Source: Arachnia propionica
Lineage (GTDB): Bacteria; Actinomycetota; Actinomycetes; Propionibacteriales; Propionibacteriaceae
Length of the DNA: 64,000 nucleotides
Reading direction: 5' to 3'
Assembly (NCBI RefSeq): GCF_003859805.1
Contig: NZ_RQZG01000001.1
Location: 186,001 to 250,000, forward strand
The notes beneath the pieces are model-generated. The model was given only the letters and a program-made list of their open reading frames with translations. It searched no databases and was not told the origin of the DNA. Of the stretch, positions 34,398 to 43,033 are shown piece by piece. Position numbers and translations under genes: made by a program. Each line of letters starts with the position of its first letter. Position 1 is the stretch's first letter.

Positions 34398-35066
34398 TCA
34401 GTACTCCTCGACGGCCGCGAACATCGCGCTCAGTTCCGCCTCGGCCTCCTGACTGACGACGAAGAGCATCTCGTCGAGGGCCTCCAGGGCCGCGTCGCGT
34501 TCCGGGACGATCGGGACACCGTCCCGGATGATGGCGACCAGCACCACCTCCCGGGGCAGTTCGACATCCCTGATCCGGCGTCCCACGAACGGGCTGCTCT
34601 GGGGCAGGCGGATCTCGGAGAGGTTCGTGGTGGACTTGGTGAACGTGAACAACCGAACCAGTTCACCCGTCGCGACGGCCTCCTCGACCAGCGCGGACAT
34701 GATCCGGGGGGTGGAGACCGCGACATCGACCCCCCAGGCCTCGTCGAACATCCACTCGTTGCCCGGATGGTTGATCCGGGCAACCGTTCGGGGCACCCCG
34801 AACTCCGTCTTCGCCAACAACGAGTGGACCAGGTTCACCTTGTCATCTCCGGAAGCGGCGATGGCGACGTCGCAGTTGTCCAGTTCGGCGTCCTCCAGGC
34901 TCTGGACCTCACAGGCATCCGCCTGGAACCACTCGGCCCCCGGCACGGAGTCCGGTTTGATGGCGTCGGGGTTCTTGTCGATGAGCAGCACCTGGTGACC
35001 GTTGCTGATGAGCTCCCGGGCGATGGAACGGCCGACGTTTCCGGCTCCTGCGATGGCGACGCGCAT
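34398..35066 (-). CDS. TrkA-type potassium uptake regulatory protein (first of two)
   Basis: 222 residues. RCK-N Rossmann domain: MRVAIAGAGNVGRSIARELISNGHQVLLIDKN, with the AASGDDKVNL contact loop; RCK-C after about residue 140 (SSPFVGRRIRDVELPREVVLVAIIRDGVPIVPER). It binds NAD(H) or ATP and gates a potassium channel or permease. Together with the second TrkA gene it resembles the mycobacterial ceoB/ceoC pair. The start has GAGGAGT upstream. It lies 16 bp after the other TrkA gene on the same strand. Confidence 0.9.
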   Translation of the reverse strand: MRVAIAGAGNVGRSIARELISNGHQVLLIDKNPDAIKPDSVPGAEWFQADACEVQSLEDAELDNCDVAIAASGDDKVNLVHSLLAKTEFGVPRTVARINHPGNEWMFDEAWGVDVAVSTPRIMSALVEEAVATGELVRLFTFTKSTTNLSEIRLPQSSPFVGRRIRDVELPREVVLVAIIRDGVPIVPERDAALEALDEMLFVVSQEAEAELSAMFAAVEEY

Positions 35067-35082
35067 GAATGACTCCTCGTGA

Positions 35083-35745
35083 TCAGTTCCGGGCCGGGGG
35101 GACGGCGAACAGCGACTCAACGGTGTCGGTGCGTTCGGTCTCACAGGCGATGAAGATGAGGTCCCCGTCCTGGAACCGGGTCTCGGAATCCGGCACGATG
35201 CCGCGGCCGGTCCGACTGACGAAGGGGATCGGGGCCTGGGCCGCCTGGGAGAGTTCCCGGATCCGCTTTCCGACCCAGCCGTGGTGGACGTGGACCTGCA
35301 ACAGACGGACCGTGCCGGAGGGATCGCGCCACACGGGTTCGCTGCCCTCGGGCAACAGCCGTCGCATCACCTGTCCCACCGTCCAGCGCACCGTCGCGAC
35401 CGTGGGGATGCCCAGCCTCTCGTAGACCGCGGCACGGCCCTGGTCGTAGATGCGCGCGACCACGTTGTCCACCCCGTACTGCTCCCGCACAACCCGGGCC
35501 GCGAGGATGTTGGAGTTGTCGCCGCTGGAGACCGCCGCGAACCCGTCGGCGTGACGGATGTCCGCGGCCTCCAGGACCTCCCGGTCGAAGCCCACTCCCT
35601 TCACGGTGGTGCCCCGGAAGTCGCTGCCGAGGCGTCGGAAGGCGTCGAGGGAGACATCGATGACCGCGACTGAGTGGCCACGGTTCTCCAGACCCCGTGC
35701 CAGCATCGAACCGACTCGCCCGCACCCCATGATGACGATGTGCAT
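35083..35745 (-). CDS. TrkA-type potassium uptake regulatory protein (second of two)
   Basis: 220 residues. RCK-N domain MHIVIMGCGRVGSMLARGLENRGHSVAVIDVS with SSGDNSNILAARV and NVVARIYDQGRAAVYERLG; RCK-C includes VWRDPSGTVRLLQVHVHHGWVGKRIREL. It is the first gene of the TrkA pair and divergent from the APC permease by about 50 bp, so potassium or amino acid transport may share control. A TACCGT box lies 7 nt ahead of the ATG. Confidence 0.9.
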   Translation of the reverse strand: MHIVIMGCGRVGSMLARGLENRGHSVAVIDVSLDAFRRLGSDFRGTTVKGVGFDREVLEAADIRHADGFAAVSSGDNSNILAARVVREQYGVDNVVARIYDQGRAAVYERLGIPTVATVRWTVGQVMRRLLPEGSEPVWRDPSGTVRLLQVHVHHGWVGKRIRELSQAAQAPIPFVSRTGRGIVPDSETRFQDGDLIFIACETERTDTVESLFAVPPARN

Positions 35746-35752
35746 GACACCG

Positions 35753-35758
35753 ACGGTA
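35753..35758 (-). promoter_or_regulatory. Leaderless -10 box for the trkA pair
   Basis: TACCGT on the minus strand, 7 nt from the ATG at 35745. A second TACCGT on the plus strand serves the divergent permease. Confidence 0.5.
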
Positions 35759-35781
35759 TCGCACTACCACAGCGATGGGGC

Positions 35782-35787
35782 TACCGT
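35782..35787 (+). promoter_or_regulatory. Leaderless -10 box for the APC permease
   Basis: TACCGT, 8 nt before the GTG at 35796, no Shine-Dalgarno. Confidence 0.45.
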
Positions 35788-35795
35788 AGGGCCTC

Positions 35796-37769
35796 GTGAA
35801 CATAGTCGCGGGGCTCAAACGCGTGCTGGTGGGCAGGAGACTCTCCAACTCGCAGTTGGGGGAGACGCTGCTGCCGAAGCGTCTCGCCCTGCCGGTCTTC
35901 GCCTCCGATGCCCTGAGTTCGGTTGCCTACGCGCCGGACGAGATCCTCATCACACTGTCGTTGGCCGGCATGACCGGCTACCTGTTCTCATGGCAGGTGG
36001 GACTGGCCGTCGGTGCGGTGGTGGCCGTCGTCGTGCTGTCCTACCGGCAGACCGTGCGCGCCTACCCGGGCGGGGGAGGGGACTACGCGGTGGCATCGGC
36101 CAACCTGGGACGTCATGCCGCGCTCACGGTGGCCTCGGCGCTGCTCGTGGACTACGTGTTGACCGTGGCGGTGTCGGTCTCGGCCGGGGTGCTCAACGCC
36201 AAGGCGATGATGCCCTGGCTGAGCGGCCACGAGACGCTCGTCGCCGTCGTGGTCATCGGTTTCCTGGCACTGATGAACCTGCGGGGGATGCGAGGCCCCG
36301 GCGGGCTGTTCGCGTGGCCCACCTACATCTTCGTGTTCTCGATGCTCGTGATGTTGGCCATCGGCTTCTTCCGGATCCTGGTGCTGGGACAGCCGCTGCT
36401 GAGTGAGACCGCCCACCTGACCGTTCTCGACCCGGAGGGGGCCACGACGGCCGCGGGCTGGGTCCTGGTGGCGGTCATCGCCCGGGCCTTCTCCTCCGGT
36501 TGTGCCGCGTTGACCGGGGTCGAGGCCGTCGCGAACGGGGTCCCGGCCTTCCGGCCACCGAGGAGCCGCAATGCCGCGACGGTGCTGGCGATGCTCGGGA
36601 TCATCGCCGTGGTGATGCTGGTCGGCATCGTCGTCCTCGCGAATCTGACGCGGGTGCGTCTGATCGACCCGTTGACCGGCACCCACTACCTGGCCCCGGA
36701 CGGTTCCGTCAGCCACACCCCGGCCGTCACGGTGACGGGACAGTTGGCCCGGGCCGTCTTCGGTGACTGGTTCAACCCCGGGTTCTACCTCATGGTCGTC
36801 GCGACCATGGCCATCCTCTTCCTGGCGGCCAACACGGCCTTCAACGGTTTCCCGAGCCTGGCCTCGATCCTGGCCAAGGACGGTCATCTGCCCCGGCAGC
36901 TCCACACCCGTGGGGATCGGCTGGCCCACTCCAACGGCATCATCGCACTTGCCGTCGCCGCAGTCGCCTTCGTGCTGATCTTCGACGCCTCCGTGACTGC
37001 GCTGATCCAGCTCTACGTGGTGGGCGTGTTCATCTCGTTCACTCTCGGTCAGGCCGGGATGGTCAGGCACTGGACGTCGGCCCTGCGCACCGAACTGGAT
37101 CGGGGGAGCCGGCGACGCATGCAGCGGGCCCGGGTCATCAACGTGGTCGGCACCACCGTCACCGCAGCGGTGCTGGTGGTGGTCCTGGTCTCGAAGTTCA
37201 CCCACGGGGCCTGGGTGGCGCTGCTGGCGATGGCGGCCGTCTTCCTGGCGATGCTGCAGGTGCACCGTCACTACAACCAGGTCCGTGAGGAGCTGGCCCT
37301 CGAGACAGTGACGGACCGGATCCTGCCCAGTCGGGTCCGGGCCGTCGTGCTGGTGCAGCAGGTCAACCGGCCCACGGCGAAGGCCATCGCCTACGCCAAG
37401 GCCAGCCGCGCCACGAGTCTCACCGGGGTGACGATCGCCGTCGACGACGAGGAGACCCGTGACGTGGTGACCGCCTGGGACGAGGAGGACTTCGGGATCC
37501 CCCTCAGGGTGATCGCCTCCCCGTACCGTGAGATCACGCAGCCCTTCCTCCGGTACGTCTCAGAGCTGCGCACGGAGAATCCCCGGGACGTCGTCGCCGT
37601 CTACATCCCGGATTTCGTGGTGGGACGGTGGTGGGAACGGTTCCTGCACAACCAGACCTCACGGCTGATCCGGGACCGGCTCCATGTGATGAAGGGGGTC
37701 ATGGTGATCTCTGTTCCCTACCAGTTGAGCAGCTCGCTCAGGCGACACGAGAAGCAGGGACACCGATGA
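35796..37769 (+). CDS. APC-family amino acid permease-like transporter
   Basis: 657 residues. About 12 membrane helices in the first 490 residues carry the APC/KUP-like blocks LPVFASDALSSVAYAPDEIL (about 31-50) and AFSSGCAALTGVEAVANGVPAFRPP. The last roughly 170 residues are soluble, with AIAYAKASRATSLTGVTIAVDDEE resembling a universal stress or KUP C-terminal domain. It is divergent from two TrkA subunits, a constant actinobacterial arrangement, so an ion or amino acid substrate is plausible. The stop overlaps the TrmA-type start (ATGA). Confidence 0.9.
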   Translation: MNIVAGLKRVLVGRRLSNSQLGETLLPKRLALPVFASDALSSVAYAPDEILITLSLAGMTGYLFSWQVGLAVGAVVAVVVLSYRQTVRAYPGGGGDYAVASANLGRHAALTVASALLVDYVLTVAVSVSAGVLNAKAMMPWLSGHETLVAVVVIGFLALMNLRGMRGPGGLFAWPTYIFVFSMLVMLAIGFFRILVLGQPLLSETAHLTVLDPEGATTAAGWVLVAVIARAFSSGCAALTGVEAVANGVPAFRPPRSRNAATVLAMLGIIAVVMLVGIVVLANLTRVRLIDPLTGTHYLAPDGSVSHTPAVTVTGQLARAVFGDWFNPGFYLMVVATMAILFLAANTAFNGFPSLASILAKDGHLPRQLHTRGDRLAHSNGIIALAVAAVAFVLIFDASVTALIQLYVVGVFISFTLGQAGMVRHWTSALRTELDRGSRRRMQRARVINVVGTTVTAAVLVVVLVSKFTHGAWVALLAMAAVFLAMLQVHRHYNQVREELALETVTDRILPSRVRAVVLVQQVNRPTAKAIAYAKASRATSLTGVTIAVDDEETRDVVTAWDEEDFGIPLRVIASPYREITQPFLRYVSELRTENPRDVVAVYIPDFVVGRWWERFLHNQTSRLIRDRLHVMKGVMVISVPYQLSSSLRRHEKQGHR

Positions 37770-38884
37770 CGGTGCTGCGCCTGGGGAAGGTGGCCCACGG
37801 TGGGGTGGTCGTCGGGCGCATCGACGACAAGGTGGTCTTCGTCACCGGTGGCCTGCCCGGGGAGGTGGTGGAGATCGAGGTCACCGAGCGGGGCAGGCGG
37901 TTCGACCGTGGCGTGGTGACCCGGGTCGTCGAGGCCGCTCCCGGTCGGGTGGAGCCGATCTGCCCGGTGGCGGGGGAGTGCGGCGGATGCGACTGGCAGC
38001 ACGCCGATGCCCGGACCCAACGGGAGCTGAAACGAGCAGTGGTCGCGGAACAGCTGGAACGTCTGGCAGGGCTGGACTGGCAGGGTGAGGTCGAGGCGGT
38101 GGAACCCCTGCTCGGGTGGCGGACCCGGATGCGTTACGCCGTCGCTGCCGGGAAGCTCGGACTGCGCGGAAGACGTTCCCACCAGGTGGTGGCGTTGCCT
38201 GAGCAGGGCTGTGCGGTCGCGGCGCCCGGACCGTCGCCGTCGATGCTGCGAGGTCGTGCCGACGAGGGTGAGCTGAGCGTGGTCGTCAGTGATGACGGGG
38301 TGAGCGTGCTCGCCGGACGACAGGTGGTCCAGGGGCCCACGGTGGTGCACCAGCGGGTCGGCGGCAGGAGGTACCGGGTCGCGGCCGGAGGGTTCTGGCA
38401 GGTCCATCCGCGAGCTGCCGAGGTCCTGCTGGAGGCGGTGCTGGCCGGGCTGATGCCCCAGCCGGGTGAGTCCGCCCTGGATCTCTACTGCGGGGTGGGT
38501 CTGTTCGCCGGTGGGCTGGATGCCGCCGGTGCCTCGGTCTTCGGTGTGGAGCTCGACGCCCGGGCCATCGCCCATGCCCGCCGCAATGTCCCCGGTGCCC
38601 GGTTCCTGGCCTCGTCGCTGGCCCGGGCCCTGCCCCGGTTGCCCGAACGGGTGGATCTGGTGGTCCTCGACCCACCACGCCGAGGGGCCGGGGCCGAGGT
38701 GGTGCGTCACGTGGCGGGGCTCATGCCCCGTGCGATCGCCCATGTCGCCTGCGATCCGGCGAGTCTCGGACGCGACCTGGGCCTGTTCCGTCAGGCCGGT
38801 TACGAGCCGGTCGACATCCGTGCCCTCGACCTGTTCCCGATGACCCACCACGTCGAGTGCGTGGCCATCCTGCAGCGGCCCTAG
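37766..38884 (+). CDS. Class I SAM-dependent RNA methyltransferase (TrmA/RlmD type)
   Basis: 372 residues. The TRAM domain comes first (LRLGKVAHGGVVVGRIDDKVVFV), followed by the iron-sulfur cysteines CPVAGECGGCDWQH. The methyltransferase domain has FWQVHPRAAEVLLEAVL, LDLYCGVGLFAGGL, VVLDPPRRGAG and VACDPASLGRDL with the catalytic Cys. It makes 5-methyluridine in rRNA or tRNA. In other actinobacteria a TrmA-type gene also follows the permease. The ATG overlaps the permease stop. Confidence 0.93.
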   Translation: MTVLRLGKVAHGGVVVGRIDDKVVFVTGGLPGEVVEIEVTERGRRFDRGVVTRVVEAAPGRVEPICPVAGECGGCDWQHADARTQRELKRAVVAEQLERLAGLDWQGEVEAVEPLLGWRTRMRYAVAAGKLGLRGRRSHQVVALPEQGCAVAAPGPSPSMLRGRADEGELSVVVSDDGVSVLAGRQVVQGPTVVHQRVGGRRYRVAAGGFWQVHPRAAEVLLEAVLAGLMPQPGESALDLYCGVGLFAGGLDAAGASVFGVELDARAIAHARRNVPGARFLASSLARALPRLPERVDLVVLDPPRRGAGAEVVRHVAGLMPRAIAHVACDPASLGRDLGLFRQAGYEPVDIRALDLFPMTHHVECVAILQRP

Positions 38885-38942
38885 ACTGACCGTGGACCCA
38901 GTGGCAGGGTCCGTGCCCGCTTGGGAACAGGCGAGCGATGAT

Positions 38943-38964
38943 GTTATCTTGATGTCAAGATAAC
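38943..38964. promoter_or_regulatory. 22-bp palindromic operator upstream of acn
   Basis: GTTATCTTGA-TG-TCAAGATAAC has perfect 10-bp arms and ends 26 bp before the aconitase start, where the promoter must lie. It is very likely a repressor or activator site; the regulator was not identified. Confidence 0.8.
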
Positions 38965-38990
38965 TGGCGGGAAGCGAACGAAGGAGAACG

Positions 38991-41666
38991 ATGAGCGTCA
39001 ACAGCTTCAAGGCCAAGTCCTCTCTCGAGGTGGGTGGCACCACCTACGAGATCTTCCGCATCGATGCGGTCGAGGGTCACGAGAAGCTGCCCTACAGCCT
39101 CAAGGTGTTGCTGGAGAACCTGCTCCGCACTGAGGACGGGGCCAACATCACCGCGGAGGACATCCGGGCACTGGGTAACTGGGATGCCACGGCCGAGCCG
39201 AACCACGAGATCCAGTTCACCCCGGCCCGGGTCATCATGCAGGACTTCACGGGGGTTCCCTGCGTGGTGGATCTCGCCACCATGCGCGAGGCGGTGATCG
39301 CCCTCGGCGGTGATCCCGCCAAGGTCAACCCGCTCTCCCCGGCGGAGATGGTGATCGACCACTCCGTGATCGCCGAGGTCTTCGGCATCGCCAACGCCTT
39401 CGAGCGCAACACCGAGATCGAGTACCAGCGCAACCGCGAGCGCTACCAGTTCCTGCGCTGGGGGCAGACGGCCTTCGACGACTTCAAGGTGGTCCCACCC
39501 GGCACCGGCATCGTCCACCAGGTCAACATCGAACACCTGGCCCGGGTGATCTTCCCGCGCGTCGTCGACGGCGTGCTCCAGGCCTACCCGGACACCTGTG
39601 TGGGCACCGACTCCCACACCACCATGGTCAACGGGCTGGGCGTCGTCGGCTGGGGAGTGGGCGGCATCGAGGCGGAGGCCGCGATGCTCGGCCAGCCGGT
39701 CTCCATGCTCATCCCGCGCGTCGTCGGCTTCAAGCTGACCGGGAAGCTCAACGAGGGCACCACCGCGACCGACCTCGTCCTCACGATCACCGAGATGCTC
39801 CGTGAGCACAAGGTGGTCGGCAAGTTCGTCGAGTTCTACGGCGAGGGGGTCTCCCAGGTGCCGCTCGCGAACCGCGCCACGATCGGCAACATGAGCCCCG
39901 AGTACGGCTCCACCATCGCCATCTTCCCCATCGACGACAAGACCACCGACTACCTGCGCCTGACCGGGCGCGACGAGCAGCAGATCGCGCTGGTCGAGGC
40001 CTACGCCAAGGCCCAGGGACTGTGGCACGAGGATGACCGGGAACCGGTCTACTCGGAGTACATCGAGCTGGATCTCGGCACCGTCGTACCCTCGATCGCC
40101 GGTCCGAAGCGCCCTCAGGACCGGATCCTGCTGAGCGACTCCAGGCCCAGCTTCGCGGCTGCGGTGCCGACCTACACCGATGACGTCGAGGCCTCGGTCC
40201 CGGTGAGACTGGCCGACGGCAGCAGCTTCGAGCTCAAGAACGGTGCGGTGACTGTGGCCTCGATCACCTCCTGCACCAACACCTCCAACCCGAGCGTCAT
40301 GCTGGGGGCGGCACTCGTGGCGAAGAAGGCGGTGGAGAAGGGACTGACCCGCAAGCCCTGGGTCAAGACCTCGCTGGCCCCGGGCTCCCAGGTGGTCACC
40401 GACTACTACGACAAGGCCGGACTCACCCAGTACCTCGACGCCATCGGGTTCAACCTCGTCGGCTACGGCTGCGTCACCTGCATCGGTAACACCGGGCCCC
40501 TGATCCCCGAGGTCTCCAAGGCCGTCAACGAGCACAACCTGGCCGTCACGGCCGTGTTGTCCGGCAACCGCAACTTCGAGGGTCGCATCAGCCCGGATGT
40601 GAAGATGAACTACCTGGCCAGTCCGATGCTGGTCATCATCTACGCGCTCGCGGGCACGATGGACATCGACCTGTTCAACGACCCGATCGGGCAGGATGTC
40701 GACGGCAACGACGTCTTCATGCGTGACCTGTGGCCGACCCAGGCCGAGATCGACGAGGTGATCGGTTCGTCGATCTCCCAGGAGATGTTCTCCTCCCGCT
40801 ACGCCGATGTCTTCCGCGGCGATGAGCGGTGGCGGTCGCTGCCGACCCCCGATGGTGCGCTCTTCGAGTGGGATGAGGACTCCACCTACGTGCGCAAGGC
40901 CCCGTACTTCGACGGCATGCCGGTGGAGCCGAACCCCGTGGGTGACATCCACGGCGCCCGGGTGCTGCTCAAGCTGGGTGATTCGGTGACCACCGACCAC
41001 ATCTCCCCGGCCGGGAACATCAAGGCCGACTCCCCGGCCGGCCTCTACCTGGCCGAGCACGGGGTGGCCAGGCAGGACTTCAACTCCTATGGGTCACGTC
41101 GCGGCAACCACGAGGTCATGATCCGGGGCACCTTCGCCAACATCCGGCTCCGCAACCAGGTGGTCCCCGGGACCGAGGGAGGCTTCACCCGTGACTTCAC
41201 CGTCGCCGACGCCCCCGTGACCACGGTCTACGACGCTGCCCAGAACTACGCGGCCGAGGACATCCCGCTGGTGGTGCTGGCGGGCAAGGAGTACGGCTCC
41301 GGGTCGTCGCGTGACTGGGCCGCCAAGGGCACCGCACTGCTGGGTGTGAAGGTCGTCATCGCCGAGAGCTACGAGCGCATCCACCGCTCCAACCTCATCG
41401 GCATGGGGGTCCTGCCGCTGCAGTTCCCGGAAGGCGCCTCGGCCGATTCACTCGGGCTGGACGGTGAGGAGACCTTCGAGGTGACCGGCATCACCGAGCT
41501 GAACAACGGGGTGACCCCCAGGACGGTCCACGTCAAGGCCGTCAAGGCCGACGGCGCGGTCGTCGAGTTCGACGCCATCGTGCGCATCGACACACCGGGG
41601 GAGCGCAGCTACTACCTCAACGGCGGCATCATGCCCTACGTGCTGAGGAACCTCGCGAAGGCCTGA
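38991..41666 (+). CDS. acn: Aconitate hydratase
   Basis: 891 residues, full length AcnA/IRP type. It isomerises citrate to isocitrate and also acts in methylcitrate-linked metabolism. The iron-sulfur cysteines are in [14 protein letters not shown] and [11 protein letters not shown]; other blocks are [39 protein letters not shown] and [13 protein letters not shown], with the swivel-domain motif [22 protein letters not shown] lies 6 nt before the ATG. Upstream is the 22-bp palindrome, and a long hairpin lies 14 bp after the stop. Confidence 0.97.
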   Translation: MSVNSFKAKSSLEVGGTTYEIFRIDAVEGHEKLPYSLKVLLENLLRTEDGANITAEDIRALGNWDATAEPNHEIQFTPARVIMQDFTGVPCVVDLATMREAVIALGGDPAKVNPLSPAEMVIDHSVIAEVFGIANAFERNTEIEYQRNRERYQFLRWGQTAFDDFKVVPPGTGIVHQVNIEHLARVIFPRVVDGVLQAYPDTCVGTDSHTTMVNGLGVVGWGVGGIEAEAAMLGQPVSMLIPRVVGFKLTGKLNEGTTATDLVLTITEMLREHKVVGKFVEFYGEGVSQVPLANRATIGNMSPEYGSTIAIFPIDDKTTDYLRLTGRDEQQIALVEAYAKAQGLWHEDDREPVYSEYIELDLGTVVPSIAGPKRPQDRILLSDSRPSFAAAVPTYTDDVEASVPVRLADGSSFELKNGAVTVASITSCTNTSNPSVMLGAALVAKKAVEKGLTRKPWVKTSLAPGSQVVTDYYDKAGLTQYLDAIGFNLVGYGCVTCIGNTGPLIPEVSKAVNEHNLAVTAVLSGNRNFEGRISPDVKMNYLASPMLVIIYALAGTMDIDLFNDPIGQDVDGNDVFMRDLWPTQAEIDEVIGSSISQEMFSSRYADVFRGDERWRSLPTPDGALFEWDEDSTYVRKAPYFDGMPVEPNPVGDIHGARVLLKLGDSVTTDHISPAGNIKADSPAGLYLAEHGVARQDFNSYGSRRGNHEVMIRGTFANIRLRNQVVPGTEGGFTRDFTVADAPVTTVYDAAQNYAAEDIPLVVLAGKEYGSGSSRDWAAKGTALLGVKVVIAESYERIHRSNLIGMGVLPLQFPEGASADSLGLDGEETFEVTGITELNNGVTPRTVHVKAVKADGAVVEFDAIVRIDTPGERSYYLNGGIMPYVLRNLAKA

Positions 41667-41679
41667 GTCGGCGCATCGT

Positions 41680-41743
41680 CAGGAATCCGGGCCCCCTTCC
41701 CGAACAGTCGTGAAACGACAGGGTGGGGTGGCCTGGATTCCTG
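41680..41743 (+). terminator. 64-nt near-continuous hairpin downstream of acn
   Basis: CAGGAATCC (41680-41688) pairs with GGATTCCTG (41735-41743). Next come a G-U pair, GGCC with GGCC, CCCTTCCC with GGGTGGGG (one mismatch, one G-U), a small internal loop, and GTCGT-gaa-ACGAC at the tip. No T-run follows. It could terminate acn or be a stable RNA element. Confidence 0.6.
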
Positions 41744-41755
41744 TGTCCTGTCGGG

Positions 41756-41779
41756 CGGTCACCCTGTGGTCTGTGACCG
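41756..41779. other. Second hairpin in the acn downstream gap
   Basis: CGGTCAC and GTGACCG form 7-bp arms around a 10-nt loop. It lies 12 bp after the large hairpin. Its meaning is unknown. No ORF of convincing quality is present between 41667 and 41908. Confidence 0.35.
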
Positions 41780-41873
41780 GAGGTGTTGGCTTGACGTTGT
41801 CGACGGCGCATGCGCGACTGGCGGCGACCTTCGTCGACGACTGGCCGCAACTCCACGTCATGCTGACGCGGAC

Positions 41874-41891
41874 AGGACCGTGACCGGTCCT
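41874..41891 (-). terminator. Hairpin after the zinc-ribbon gene
   Basis: AGGACC and GGTCCT with a 6-nt loop lie 17 bp beyond the stop at 41909 on the minus strand. A weak terminator is possible. Confidence 0.35.
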
Positions 41892-41908
41892 CCTCAGCGA
41901 TGTGATCC

Positions 41909-42505
41909 CTAGGCCTGTTCAGCCATTCCACGCAGGCGGGCGAGGCCGCGCAGCACCTCGGACCGGTTCTTCGCCAGGAGCATCCAGCGTGGCAGACGGT
42001 GTCCCAGTTCCTGGACCGCTCCCGGGGCCTTGCGGGGGCGGTGCAGGGCGCCGATCCAGTTCTCCAGGTAGGTGACGTGGGCGAGGTTCGCGGCCCACAG
42101 GGTTTCTCCCACGCAAGGGGTGCGCAGGTGGAAGGGCAGCCCGGTCAGCTGGTCGTGATCGGCAGGAATCGACCCGGTCAGGGGGTACCCGGAGGTCTTG
42201 ACGTACATGGGGGTGCCGCAGAGACACGTGGGGGAGATCGGTGTGTGATCACGGTGCAGTGGGCGGATCTCCGAGGTGATCCTGCCGCAGTACTGGCAGT
42301 GGAACTCGATCCTGGTGTCTGCGGCCGGGACACCGGGCCCGGGGCAGCGACGCCCCGGCCCCTGGCAGCGGCATCGAGGGCCCGCCTCCCAGGTCCAGGC
42401 ACAGTGCAGGCACCGGACGATCCCGGCCCGCACGTGGATCGCTGCCCCACAGCGGGGGCAGGTGATGAGCACGTCGTCATGGGGTACGGCGAGCAGACGG
42501 GACAC
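41909..42505 (-). CDS. Zinc-ribbon hypothetical protein
   Basis: 198 residues from GTG. Four cysteine pairs are visible: CPRC (16,19), CLHC (32,35), CQYC (70,73) and CLC (94,96), suggesting two small zinc ribbons like those that prevent non-specific nucleic acid contacts. The C-terminal half (PADHDQLTGLPFHLRTPCVGETLWAANLAHVTYLENWIG) is helical. I do not recognise a named family; it looks like an actinobacterial hypothetical. The start follows a TAGAAT box by 6 nt. Confidence 0.6.
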   Translation of the reverse strand: MSRLLAVPHDDVLITCPRCGAAIHVRAGIVRCLHCAWTWEAGPRCRCQGPGRRCPGPGVPAADTRIEFHCQYCGRITSEIRPLHRDHTPISPTCLCGTPMYVKTSGYPLTGSIPADHDQLTGLPFHLRTPCVGETLWAANLAHVTYLENWIGALHRPRKAPGAVQELGHRLPRWMLLAKNRSEVLRGLARLRGMAEQA

Positions 42506-42511
42506 GCAGTG

Positions 42512-42517
42512 ATTCTA
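42512..42517 (-). promoter_or_regulatory. Leaderless -10 box for the zinc-ribbon gene
   Basis: TAGAAT on the minus strand, 6 nt before the GTG at 42505. Confidence 0.5.
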
Positions 42518-42520
42518 CGA

Positions 42521-42949
42521 TCACCCCGAAAAGACTGGCAGGACACCATCGACCGTGCGTCCGGTGAACTCCTCCCAGTCCATGTTGCCGAGTGTGAGGT
42601 TGTTCTCCACCGACCACAGCTCTGCTGCCGGGCAACGGAAGGTGGGTGGCTGATCGTCAGGGTGCAGTGAGACGACCAGGACCGGGTGTTCCGGCTCGAT
42701 CTGTGCCCGGTGATCTGCGATGAACAGCACGGGATGACCGTGGGGTGTGCCCTGCTGGCGGAGCAGTTGCCAGGGCGCCTCACGGAGATCGGGGTGGTCG
42801 AGCACCTCGAGGTCCGCGACGAAGCCCTCCTCGGTGGGGATGAGGCACGCGGCCCGGGTGTCCTCCCAGGCTGCCGTGTCGTTGAACCAGGTGCGGACCA
42901 GCAAGGGTGCATCGCTGTGTGGCAACGGTGGGGACCAGGTGTGGTTCAT
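42521..42949 (-). CDS. DUF6924-like hypothetical protein
   Basis: 142 residues. The pattern LLVRTWFNDTAAWEDTRAACLIPTEEGFVADLEVLDHPDL, then LFIADHRAQIEPEHPVLVVSLH and FRCPAAELWSVENNLTLGNMDWEEF, fits a family of small actinobacterial proteins (DUF6924-like) known from genome surveys only. The identification is from memory and tentative. The start ATG at 42949 has TACACT 6 nt upstream. The gene is divergent from dxs. Confidence 0.6.
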   Translation of the reverse strand: MNHTWSPPLPHSDAPLLVRTWFNDTAAWEDTRAACLIPTEEGFVADLEVLDHPDLREAPWQLLRQQGTPHGHPVLFIADHRAQIEPEHPVLVVSLHPDDQPPTFRCPAAELWSVENNLTLGNMDWEEFTGRTVDGVLPVFSG

Positions 42950-42955
42950 GCAGGA

Positions 42956-42961
42956 AGTGTA
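42956..42961 (-). promoter_or_regulatory. Leaderless -10 box for the DUF6924-like gene
   Basis: TACACT on the minus strand, 6 nt before the ATG at 42949. Confidence 0.45.
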
Positions 42962-43020
42962 GGAAGCAGAGGGTCCAGAGGGGCATCACCGGGTATCGAC
43001 ACACCCTGTCGAAAAGGCTC

Positions 43021-43026
43021 TACACT
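43021..43026 (+). promoter_or_regulatory. Leaderless -10 box for dxs
   Basis: TACACT, 7 nt before the dxs ATG, with a possible -35 TCGACA at 42996-43001 (19-bp spacer). No Shine-Dalgarno. Confidence 0.6.
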
Positions 43027-43033
43027 GATCGAC

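Noticed and set aside
38955-41060. Long open frame on the minus strand over acn (701 codons).
   Set aside because: It mirrors the codon pattern of acn, has His/Asp/Gly/Val-rich composition without domains, and acn is unmistakable.
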